From Kitasatospora humi (GTDB lineage Bacteria > Actinomycetota > Actinomycetes > Streptomycetales > Streptomycetaceae), in contig NZ_JAJJPA010000028.1 of assembly GCF_020907985.1 (NCBI RefSeq), positions 1 through 64,000 on the forward strand: a stretch of DNA of 64,000 nucleotides, written 5' to 3'. Of the stretch, positions 41,089 to 48,546 are shown one piece after another (positions within the stretch are counted from its first letter, which is position 1; the number at the start of each line of letters is the position of its first letter). The notes beneath the pieces were generated by a model. It ran no database searches, was not told where the DNA came from, and saw only the letters and a list, made by a program, of their open reading frames with translations. The translations under genes were made by a program, and so were the position numbers.

Positions 41089-41415
41089 TCAGGTCCAGGC
41101 ACCGGTGGGGTCGTCGCTGATCGGGTCAGGCAGCGTCGGGGTCTCGCTGGGGTTGAGCAGGGCCAGCAGCAGCTGCGCGACGGCGGGGTAGCCGACGCGG
41201 ATCCACGGCTGCGGACAGCAGCCGAAGAGCCCGCTCACGGTGGGGTGGATCGGGCTGCGGCCGGCGTGCTCGGTGGGGCAGGTGGGTGCGATGCCGATCT
41301 GGTCGGACAGTCGGACAAGACACCAGGCCCGCGGCAGCTGCCTGCCAGCCAAGTTCTCGATCTCGCGGTGGGCGGCAGCGCGCAGCACTGCGAGGTCGGT
41401 CTGATCGGTGGTCAT
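41089..41415 (-). CDS. Unknown protein, 108 aa
   Basis: ATG 41415 follows ACGGAGC. The product (MTTDQTDLAVLRAAAHREIE) has a helical first half and a cysteine-containing middle (CPTEHAGRSPIHPTVSGLFG). No family is recognised. It belongs to a cluster of small same-strand orphan genes. Confidence 0.5.
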   Translation of the reverse strand: MTTDQTDLAVLRAAAHREIENLAGRQLPRAWCLVRLSDQIGIAPTCPTEHAGRSPIHPTVSGLFGCCPQPWIRVGYPAVAQLLLALLNPSETPTLPDPISDDPTGAWT

Positions 41416-41546
41416 CGGGGCTCCGTAGGTGGGTCGGTACCGGCCGGGTGGCCGCGCACCGCCTGCGCTGCCGGCCGCCTGGCCGGTGGCACGGCGGTGG
41501 GCCGCGTGACTGCCCGGTAGGCGGCGGGGCCTTCCGACGGGGACCA

Positions 41547-42006
41547 TCAGGCCAGGTGCCGGCCCACGCGAGCGACCAGCTGGTCAGCAGCTTGCGCGGC
41601 TGCCGCGCGAGCTTGGTCGAGCTCGTCCTGATTCTGTGCCGCACGCATCGTGTAGGCGGAGCGGGCGGTCGTGCTGGCGGCTTCGGCAAGATCCGGCTCC
41701 AGCACGGACATGGCCACCAGCGGAACGTTGATGGCCGCGCGGGTGCGGCCGATCTCGCTGGGTGGCGTCTTCGACGGCGGCCAGATCGGCTCCATCAAGG
41801 CGCAGGCGCTCCCGGGTCCACATGGCGCGGCGGTGGTCGGCGAGGGCCGCAACCAGGGTGGTGACGGCTTGGATCAGCTCGCGACGCTGTTCCGCTTTCC
41901 GCTCTTCGGCTCGTTGCTGGCGGGCGGCCCGTTGCTGGAGTTGCTGGCCGGCCAAGGTGCCGGCCAGGGTGCCGAGGATGCCCAGGAGAGCAAGCAGGGT
42001 AGCCAT
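41547..42006 (-). pseudogene. Membrane-anchored coiled-coil protein, frameshifted
   Basis: Translation starts at ATG 42006 (MATLLALLGILGTLAGTLAG), a transmembrane helix followed by a Gln/Arg/Glu coiled coil. Near 41765 the frame is lost after RLRLDGADLAAVEDA. The matching continuation PPSEIGRTRAAINVPLVAMS runs in the next frame to 41547. A one-base change would restore a protein of about 150 aa. The family is not known. Confidence 0.6.
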
Positions 42007-42011
42007 CCCGG

Positions 42012-42443
42012 CTATCCGACCTGGGCCGTGATGCCGGCAGCGGCGATGGCCGCGAGGGCAACGAGGCTGAGCAGGGCCGACCCCTGCAGGCGCACCATCT
42101 TGCTGCGGCAGAGCTGGGAGAGGCGCCGGATGCGCTCTCCTCGCTGGTCGGCGGCGAGCTTCTCGTGGAGGTCCTCGTCGCTCTCGCAGGTGCCCCACTC
42201 CAGGAAGGAGGTGGGCTTGCCGTTCAGGCCGGCCAGGGTCGGCCTGATGACGAGGATCCCCAGCACCGCACCGACGATTAGCGCGGCGACGCCCAGGCCG
42301 ACGAGGATCCGTCCGAGGCCGTGGACGGGGCCGAGCGTGCCGACGCTCGCAACGAGTACCGCGTCCGCAGTAAGCAGTGCCCCACTCTTTTGATCACATC
42401 GGTTGAAAACGCGCGGGTTCCCAGATTCCTGAACGCTGATGAC
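42012..42443 (-). CDS. Multi-pass membrane protein, Pycsar-TM-like (tentative)
   Basis: The start is not identifiable: no ATG, GTG or TTG with a ribosome-binding site is in frame, so the N-terminus may be truncated or frameshifted. The product has DQKSGALLTADAVL, then a hairpin of two transmembrane helices (to LGILVIRPTLAG). A charged soluble segment (EKLAADQRGERIRRLSQLCR) and a third transmembrane helix (ALLSLVALAAIAAAGITA) follow. This order resembles the PycTM-type effectors of cyclic-nucleotide antiphage systems, but no cyclase is nearby. Treat the family as a hypothesis. Confidence 0.45.
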   Translation of the reverse strand, partial: VISVQESGNPRVFNRCDQKSGALLTADAVLVASVGTLGPVHGLGRILVGLGVAALIVGAVLGILVIRPTLAGLNGKPTSFLEWGTCESDEDLHEKLAADQRGERIRRLSQLCRSKMVRLQGSALLSLVALAAIAAAGITAQVG

Positions 42444-42638
42444 CCAGAACCTGCACCTCGGTCGCTGGTTGTTGATGGTTCGCGTGCCGGTTCGGCCGCC
42501 CCCTCGGCTCGGTGGGCGACAGGTCGGTGTCAACCTCCTTCGCAGCAGTGCGAAGTCTGCAGGCAGGAACGTGCCCGCCGGGGCCCCGGACAGAAGTCCG
42601 GCCAGGCGGGCGGTGCCCACTGGAGTGTGAGAGCAGTG

Positions 42639-42821
42639 TCAGGGCTGGTCGGCGAGCTGGCGGCGCAGGGTGGCGAGCCTGGCCAGGCAGGCGTCGATGG
42701 AGGCGATGGCTTGGCTGGTCTCAGCATCCAGGCGGGTACGGACCTGGGCGAGCTGGTCCTGGAGTTCGAACCAGCGGTCCCGCTCTGGGGACAGGTCAGG
42801 CGCGCCGTTGGTTGCTGGCAT
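42639..42821 (-). CDS. Small coiled-coil protein, 60 aa
   Basis: ATG 42821 opens MPATNGAPDLSPERDRWFEL, followed by helical heptads (LAQVRTRLDAETSQAIASID). It overlaps the preceding gene by 26 bases, consistent with coupled translation. No family is recognised. Confidence 0.5.
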   Translation of the reverse strand: MPATNGAPDLSPERDRWFELQDQLAQVRTRLDAETSQAIASIDACLARLATLRRQLADQP

Positions 42822-43095
42822 GGCGCAGGTGGTCGGCGTGGCGGGTGAGGTCGTCCAGGCGGTCGGCGAGGTCGCGGTGGCCGGACTCGAGGTGGGGGCG
42901 CATGGCGGCCAGGGGCGGGATGAGGTCGGCGGCGTCGGCTGCGGCGAGGGCGGTGTGCACGGCGTTCTGGGCCGGACGGGCGTCGGGAGCCAGGTCGGTG
43001 AGGGCGCAGAGCTGGGCGGCCAGGACGCGCAGGTCCGCCGAGTGGGTGCGGGCCCAGGCGGTGACGCTGCGGTCGGCGGCCCGGCGGTCGCGCAC
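42796..43095 (-). CDS. Helical His-rich protein, 99 aa
   Basis: GTG 43095 is the first in-frame start after a stop about 45 bases upstream. The intervening codons (AAKQAPTGAERVKAV) look protein-like, so the N-terminus may have been lost. The visible part is helical (ALTDLAPDARPAQNAVHTAL) with several histidines near the end. The function is unknown. Confidence 0.48.
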   Translation of the reverse strand: MRDRRAADRSVTAWARTHSADLRVLAAQLCALTDLAPDARPAQNAVHTALAAADAADLIPPLAAMRPHLESGHRDLADRLDDLTRHADHLRHASNQRRA

Positions 43096-43254
43096 GGCCT
43101 TGACCCGTTCGGCGCCGGTCGGAGCCTGCTTGGCCGCCCGTCAGCCCGTTCACCCGCACCGGCGCCGTTTCGTGCGCGACGGATGTCGAGGGAGCAGCGT
43201 CAGCGGCCCGAAAATGGTCTGCTCGCGGCTCGAGTGCTGTGGCACGATGCCGCA

Positions 43255-43848
43255 ATGATCTCCATACCGCCTCCGCCTCCCGTTGTTCCGCGTGGTCGGC
43301 TGTCCGGGCAGGCACAACCGGTGCTCGGCCTGCGCAGCGGTCTGGTGTTGCGGCCATGGGCTTCAGCCGACGCCGGGGTTCTGGTGGCCGCCAGCCAAGA
43401 TCCGTCGATCCGGCAGTGGAACATGCTGGCCGTGGACGGTCTGGAGGACGCGCACCGGCGGATCGAGCGTATGCACGAGCGGTGGCAAGACGAGTCAGGC
43501 GCCATCTGGGCCATCGCGCGCCCGGAGGGCGGCGAAGCAGTCGGGCTGATCGGGTGGCGCCAGATCAACCTCGCGGAGGGCAACGCAGAACTCCTCTACT
43601 GGCTGCTTCCGGCCGCGCGAGGCGCCGGCATCGTGGTCGAGGCCGTCAAGAGGCTGAGCGAGTGGGGACTCGAGGAGCTCGGTCTGCACCGGCTGCAGCT
43701 GTGCCACTCGGTGGCGAATCCGGCGTCCTGTCGGGTGGCCGAGAAGGCCGGCTACTTGCCCGAGGGCACCATGCGCAGCGCGTATCTGCATGCTGACGGC
43801 TGGCACGACCTGCACCTGCACGCGTTTGTCCAAGGCGATCCCCGGTGA
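43255..43848 (+). CDS. GNAT acetyltransferase, RimJ/RimL-like
   Basis: The 197-aa product has LVLRPWASADAGVLVAASQD near the start, ELLYWLLPAARGAGIVVEAV at the acetyl-CoA-binding region, and NPASCRVAEKAGYLPEGTMR near the end. These are typical of N-terminal or small-molecule acetyltransferases. No ribosome-binding site is seen before ATG 43255, so the transcript may be leaderless or an earlier start may exist. The substrate is unknown. Confidence 0.82.
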   Translation: MISIPPPPPVVPRGRLSGQAQPVLGLRSGLVLRPWASADAGVLVAASQDPSIRQWNMLAVDGLEDAHRRIERMHERWQDESGAIWAIARPEGGEAVGLIGWRQINLAEGNAELLYWLLPAARGAGIVVEAVKRLSEWGLEELGLHRLQLCHSVANPASCRVAEKAGYLPEGTMRSAYLHADGWHDLHLHAFVQGDPR

Positions 43849-43997
43849 CCCGTTTCTCGCCGCTTTCGAAGCGAGCCATGCTCAGGACTTGTGGATCAGC
43901 CGCGGGAGGGACGCGAAGGCGTACCTTCCCGGATGATCCTGTGATGGTCACCGAGTAGGCCCACGTTCGCAGCGCGGGTCAGGAAGAAGGCACGCCC

Positions 43998-44993
43998 GTG
44001 CTCAGCGTAGTCAACGCCGATGGTTCGACGGAGTCCGGTTCCCTGATCGACGAGATCGTCCGCGAGGGCGCCCGGCGGATGCTCGCCGCTGCGCTTGAGG
44101 CCGAAGTCAACCAGTACATAGCTGAGTTGGCAGCTGAGACGGACGGGGCCGGGCACCGCCTGGTGGTCCGCAACGGCTATCACCGGCCTCGCAACGTGAC
44201 CACCGCCGCAGGCCCCGTCGAGGTCACGGCCCCGCGCGTGAACGACAAGCGGGTGGACGCGGCCACCGGCGAGCGGATTCGGTTCTCCTCGAAGATCCTT
44301 CCGCCCTGGTGCCGCAAGTCGCCCAAGGTCAGCGAGGTGCTGCCACTGCTCTACCTGCACGGGCTGTCCTCGGGGGACTTCGTGCCCGCGCGCGAGTCCT
44401 GGGCTGACCTGCTGCGCGACTGCCGCAGGCGCGGCATGCGCGATCCCGAGCTGGTCGTCGGCGACGGCGCGATGGGGCGGTGGAAGGCGCTCGCCGAGGT
44501 CTTCCCCTCTGCCCGCCACCAGCGGTGCTGGGTCCACAAGGCCCGGAATGTCACGAACGCCCTGCCGAAGTCCGCACAGCCGGGCGCCACGAAGGCGATG
44601 CAGAAGATCTACAACGCCGAGGACCGCGCGCACGCCGAGAAGGCGGTCGAGGCGTTCGCGAAGACCTACCTCGCCAAGTTTCCCAAGGCCGTCGCAAAGA
44701 TCACCGAGGACCAGGAGGAACTGCTGGCGTTTTACGACTTCCCGGCCGAGCACTCGATCCACCTGCGGACCACGAACCCGATCGAGTCGACCTTCTCCAC
44801 GGTCAAGCTCCGCACCAAGGTCACCCGCGGCGCCGGCAGCCCGGCCGCGGCCCTTGCGATGGTGTTCAAGCTCGTCGAGTCCGCCCAGGACCACTGGCGG
44901 GCGATCACCGGAGCACACCTGGTTCCTCTCGTCCGGGCAGGTGCCAGATTCGCCAACGGCGTCCTGGTCGAGCGCGAGCAGGAGGCAGCGTGA
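43998..44993 (+). CDS. IS256-type transposase with in-frame internal deletion
   Basis: IS256-family transposases are about 415 aa; this one is 331. The N-terminal part (VRNGYHRPRNVTTAAGPVEV) and the C-terminal part (LRTTNPIESTFSTVKLRTK, with the catalytic Glu) are intact. The Asp of DPELVVGDGAMGRWKAL is also present. Between GLSSGDFVPA and RESWADLLRD, near 44388, about 85 residues are missing, including the segment with the first catalytic Asp. The protein should be inactive. No terminal inverted repeats were found. GTG 43998 follows AGGAAGAAGG. Confidence 0.82.
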   Translation: MLSVVNADGSTESGSLIDEIVREGARRMLAAALEAEVNQYIAELAAETDGAGHRLVVRNGYHRPRNVTTAAGPVEVTAPRVNDKRVDAATGERIRFSSKILPPWCRKSPKVSEVLPLLYLHGLSSGDFVPARESWADLLRDCRRRGMRDPELVVGDGAMGRWKALAEVFPSARHQRCWVHKARNVTNALPKSAQPGATKAMQKIYNAEDRAHAEKAVEAFAKTYLAKFPKAVAKITEDQEELLAFYDFPAEHSIHLRTTNPIESTFSTVKLRTKVTRGAGSPAAALAMVFKLVESAQDHWRAITGAHLVPLVRAGARFANGVLVEREQEAA

Positions 44994-45904
44994 GCGAGAT
45001 CTTCTGGGTATTCTGCGGGACCCTTGGCACGCTGGCTGTGTTGTATCTCCTGTTCCTGCTCTTGGCATGGGTGGGGCACGATTCAAGCGCGTTCGCCGGC
45101 GCCGGTAGAGTCATCGAAGCCCCGCCTGCCGCGTTCGCGCGCACTGACCTGCAGCTCCCAATCGATGGGGACTCAAGAGACGCCGAACCCGGCACTGTTC
45201 ACGCTTGGTGGATCGCCGACGTGCCCGGCGCCCACTCCACGTTGCTGTTCTTTCACGGCAACGGGTATCCCCTTGAACAGGCGGCAGCGGTCGAGGCGCC
45301 GACGCTCAGGTCGACCGGCGCCAACCTGTTGCTGATGGACTACCGCGGATACGGCACCAGCAGTCCCGTCAAGCCGAGCGCGGCGACAACGGCCGCCGAC
45401 GCCCGCGCCGGGCTGCGCCATCTGACGAAAGATCGCGGCATCCCGCTTTCACAGATCTGGATCTGTGGCCGATCCCTGGGCTCGGCGGTGGCACTCCGCC
45501 TGGCCAGCGAGTTTCCCGGATGCGCCGGACTGATCCTGATCAGCCCGATCACGAACACCGTCGATGTCAAGCCATTCGGGCCGCTGCTGCGACCGCTGCG
45601 GTGGCTCGGCCTCGCCAAGGGCTTCGACTCCCGAAAGCGAATCACCGGCCTCGACATTCCGCTGCTCATCATCACCGGGACGAACGATGCCGTGGGCACC
45701 CCAGCGATGGCCGCCGAACTGCACGGCCGCGCATCCGGCCGCAAACGACTCGAACTGATCGACGGGGCTGATCACAGCATCTGGAAGCTCGGCGGCGAGC
45801 ACATCCCAACCATCATGGCCGAGATGATGGGCACACCAACCGTTGCCAAGCCAGCCAACAGCGATGCTGCACCACCAGGCGGACCTTTGTCCGGCTCTTC
45901 ATAG
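44990..45904 (+). CDS. Alpha/beta hydrolase, membrane-anchored
   Basis: The 304-aa product starts with GTG 44990, overlapping the transposase stop by 4 bases, with GGAGG at 44981-44985 inside the transposase end. An N-terminal transmembrane helix (GTLAVLYLLFLLLAWVG) precedes a hydrolase domain. The domain contains LLFFHGNGYPLEQ, the nucleophile elbow GRSLGSAVALRL (Ser), an acidic GTNDAVGT, and the late His in IDGADHSIW. It resembles BEM46/ABHD13-type serine hydrolases. The substrate is unknown. Confidence 0.82.
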   Translation: MSEIFWVFCGTLGTLAVLYLLFLLLAWVGHDSSAFAGAGRVIEAPPAAFARTDLQLPIDGDSRDAEPGTVHAWWIADVPGAHSTLLFFHGNGYPLEQAAAVEAPTLRSTGANLLLMDYRGYGTSSPVKPSAATTAADARAGLRHLTKDRGIPLSQIWICGRSLGSAVALRLASEFPGCAGLILISPITNTVDVKPFGPLLRPLRWLGLAKGFDSRKRITGLDIPLLIITGTNDAVGTPAMAAELHGRASGRKRLELIDGADHSIWKLGGEHIPTIMAEMMGTPTVAKPANSDAAPPGGPLSGSS

Positions 45905-46169
45905 AGCAAGGAGTGGTTCCCAAGTCCGTGATGCTATCGGCGACCTCCGTCGCGTCCGTCCGGCACTCGGCGCAGCCCAGCCTCTCGCTCTGCTTCTTGC
46001 TGTAATCGGCCCACGCCTCGAGCGATCCGGGCGTGCTGAACTTGCCCGGCTTCCTATCCCCAGCCGCGCACAACAGCCCCAGGACCCGGAGTTGGTACTC
46101 CACGTGGACCAGCGCTCTGAACGGCTCCTGCTGCGGGTCCGGTGCCGCAACGAGGTCCGAGATGGTCAC
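45813..46169 (-). CDS. Unknown protein overlapping hydrolase 3' end
   Basis: The 118-aa product (VTISDLVAAPDPQQEPFRAL) has coding-like composition with Cys residues (ERLGCAECRTDATE). It overlaps the convergent hydrolase gene by 92 bases. GTG 46169 follows GGAG by 8 bases; a GTG at 46175 is too close to that site. No family is recognised, and the C-terminal third may be an overlap artefact. Confidence 0.42.
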   Translation of the reverse strand: MTISDLVAAPDPQQEPFRALVHVEYQLRVLGLLCAAGDRKPGKFSTPGSLEAWADYSKKQSERLGCAECRTDATEVADSITDLGTTPCSMKSRTKVRLVVQHRCWLAWQRLVCPSSRP

Positions 46170-46486
46170 ATCCACTCCAGCGTGTGCAGAGGCGCGAGAG
46201 AACGGTCGAGGATATCTCGTAACCTGCTTGCTGTCGATCTGTCAAATAACGTAGCAGTCAGGGCCAGCGGCTATACCCGCCATGACCATCAGGCATTTGT
46301 GATGACGAGGGCTGTGCGCTGTGCAGGAGACGGTGTAGGACGCGCACCCGAGGTACTGACCCGGGTCTACCGCGCCAACCCTCGGAGCTGACCATCGCTA
46401 GTACACGATGTGCAGAGCACCGAATAGCGCATGATCGGAACACTGCCTCTTCCCCAGTCCGCTACGACGTCCACGCGATCGGCGAG
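46170..46486. other. Intergenic region, 317 bp
   Basis: No clear gene is seen. On the minus strand a consensus -35 TTGACA lies at 46245-46240 upstream of the 45813-46169 gene, but a matching -10 is weak. A plus-strand frame leading into the next gene is open but has no recognised start. Confidence 0.3.
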
Positions 46487-46792
46487 ATGAACCGCCGGAT
46501 CGACCTCGTCCGCTACCAGCGCTTCGACGGGGACATGCTGGCCCTGGAGTTGCACGCCTCGGTGTCCAGCGGTCCAAGTACGTTGGCCAGAAACGATGGT
46601 GACGGGGTCGGCCGTGCCTCCAGCGGACCGGGGCGCAAGACTGTCCGTGAGGCGATCGAGCGTGCTTCGCCGGCCCTGCAGCAGTTGTACGCCGATCTTG
46701 ATGCCCGGCTGCTCAGAGAGGGGACGGCCGCGTCGGAGCCAGGGATCAGTGTGCCTCATGGCCGCGTGTTCGGACGGGCGCTCGGTTCATGA
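46487..46792 (+). CDS. Possible unknown protein, 101 aa
   Basis: ATG 46487 opens MNRRIDLVRYQRFDGDMLAL, which is protein-like, and the frame stays open upstream (ASSPVRYDVHAIGE). The gene could therefore start earlier or be a fragment. The C-terminal half contains a helix (VREAIERASPALQQLYADLD). No family is recognised, and the ribosome-binding site is weak. Confidence 0.35.
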   Translation: MNRRIDLVRYQRFDGDMLALELHASVSSGPSTLARNDGDGVGRASSGPGRKTVREAIERASPALQQLYADLDARLLREGTAASEPGISVPHGRVFGRALGS

Positions 46793-46821
46793 CCCGGAGC
46801 AGCTCCGAGGGCTCCGGGTCA
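46790..46821. terminator. Hairpin at the cydC 3' end
   Basis: There are 10-bp arms at 46790-46799 and 46812-46821 with a 12-base loop. It overlaps the cydC stop codon and the end of the convergent ORF, as expected for a bidirectional terminator. Confidence 0.6.
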
Positions 46822-48546
46822 CACCCAGGCCGCCGACTGCATCTCGCCCTGCCAGAGCTCGCGGTAGACGCCGGGCGCGGCAAGCAGCTCGGCGTGCGAG
46901 CCCTGCTGGACCACCCGGCCTTCGTGCAGGACGAGGATCCGGTCGAAGGAATCCAGCCCGACCAGCCGGTGTGTGGCCACACAGAGGGCGCGCTCCGCGC
47001 AAACGGCCCGGATCCGGGTCATGACCGTGTCCGCGGTCGCCGCGTCCAGGCCCTCGGTCGGCTCGTCGAGGAGCATCAGCGGGCGGTCCGCGAGCAGCGC
47101 GCGGGCCAGCAGCAGGCGCTTGCGCTGGCCGCCGGACATGGTCTTGCCGTCGTCGCCGATGACAGTTTCGAAGCCGTCGGGGAGACCCTCGACCCAGTCC
47201 AGCAGCTGTGCCTGCCCAGTTGCCTCACGTAGCCGCCCGGGCCCGGATTCCGGGGCGGCGACCGTCAGGTTCGCGCGGACTCCGGCTGCGAAGACGTGGG
47301 CGTCCTGGAGTAGCGAGGTGATGCCGAGCCGAACCTCGTCCGGATCGTAGTGCGAGGCGTCGGTCCCGTCGATCAGCAGTTGACCCCGCTCCGGTTCGAC
47401 GAGCCGGGACAGCACGGCGATCAGCGTGCTCTTGCCGGAGCCGCTCGCCCCCACCAGGGCCACGCTCTGCCCGCGTTCCAGCCGCAGGCTCACCCCGTCG
47501 AGGGCCGGCCGGGTACCGGCCGGGTACCGGATCCGTACGTCGCGCAGTTCCCACGCCGTGGGGCGCGCAGGGCAGGATATGAGGGCCGTAGGGTGGGTGG
47601 CGTGGCGCGGAGCCTCGAGGAGGTTGACGAGTCGTCCGACGGGTCCACGGGCGGCCGAGAGCAGACTGCCCGCGGCGGCCAGGGGTTTGACGGTCTCGAA
47701 CGAGGCCAGGGCGGTGAGGGCAAGCACCGGAACCATCGTCCCGTCCAGGGCACCGGCCCGGACCCGAACGGTGGCGAGGGCGGCCACGGCAATGGTCGTC
47801 AGACCCTGGAGCAGCAGCGCCGTTGCGGTCGCGCTGGCTGGCGTTCCCGGGCGCTCCAGGCGGCGGATTGCGTCGATCGCGGCGGTGGTGCGGCCGAGCA
47901 CTGTGCTGTCGGCGGCGGCGGCCAACTCGGGCGCGCCATCGAGCAGGTCCAGGGTTGCGACGGCCATACACGTGCGCGCGGCGGCGGCGCGGCGCTCCGC
48001 CCGGGCGGAAGCGGCTGTAGCGAGCAGCGGGACACCGCCGCCCGCTGTGAGCAGTCCGATTGCGAGCACGGCCGCGACCAGCGGTGCCAGGGTCCAGGCG
48101 AACCCGACGGCGGCCGCGCCGACGACGAGACCGCAGAGCGCCGGGATCACGCAGCGCAGCATCAGGTCCTGCACCACCTCGACGTCGGCCACCAGCCGGG
48201 CTTGGAGGTCCGCGTCGCGGGGCAGCGTCGGCGCGAACGGGTCCAGGTCAACGAGTGCCTGGTAGATCCGGGTTCGCAGGCGGACGGTGGCGCGCAGTGC
48301 GGCGTCGTGGCTGAGCAAGCGCTCCCAGTAGCGCAGCACCCCGCGTAGCAGCGCGAACGCACGGACGCCGACGATGGCGAGGCCGAGGGCGGCGACGCCC
48401 GGGTGTTGGGACGCGCGCGTGATCAGCCACACGGCCGTCGTGGTGAGCGTGAGCGAGGCCAGATCACTGCCCGCGCCCACGAGGGCGGCGCCGAGCACGA
48501 GCCGCGCGCGGGGCGCGGCAGCGCGCAGCAGGACCGTGAAACTCAT
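46819..48546 (-). CDS. cydC: CydC, thiol reductant ABC exporter subunit
   Basis: CydC and CydD form the heterodimeric inner-membrane ABC exporter needed for cytochrome bd assembly. The 575-aa product has a six-helix transmembrane domain (to about residue 310). Walker A LVGASGSGKSTLIAVLSRL, signature MSGGQRKRLLLARALL and Walker B PLMLLDEPTEGLD follow. ATG 48546 overlaps the cydD stop by 4 bases (ATGA). The gene order cydA-cydB-cydD-cydC supports the assignment to the second subunit. Many actinomycetes carry a fused CydDC; here the subunits are separate. Confidence 0.88.
   Translation of the reverse strand: MSFTVLLRAAAPRARLVLGAALVGAGSDLASLTLTTTAVWLITRASQHPGVAALGLAIVGVRAFALLRGVLRYWERLLSHDAALRATVRLRTRIYQALVDLDPFAPTLPRDADLQARLVADVEVVQDLMLRCVIPALCGLVVGAAAVGFAWTLAPLVAAVLAIGLLTAGGGVPLLATAASARAERRAAAARTCMAVATLDLLDGAPELAAAADSTVLGRTTAAIDAIRRLERPGTPASATATALLLQGLTTIAVAALATVRVRAGALDGTMVPVLALTALASFETVKPLAAAGSLLSAARGPVGRLVNLLEAPRHATHPTALISCPARPTAWELRDVRIRYPAGTRPALDGVSLRLERGQSVALVGASGSGKSTLIAVLSRLVEPERGQLLIDGTDASHYDPDEVRLGITSLLQDAHVFAAGVRANLTVAAPESGPGRLREATGQAQLLDWVEGLPDGFETVIGDDGKTMSGGQRKRLLLARALLADRPLMLLDEPTEGLDAATADTVMTRIRAVCAERALCVATHRLVGLDSFDRILVLHEGRVVQQGSHAELLAAPGVYRELWQGEMQSAAWV

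Noticed and set aside
43849-43997. Terminal inverted repeat of the IS256-type element
   Set aside because: No complement of the left-hand sequence was found after 44993, where the hydrolase gene begins at once.
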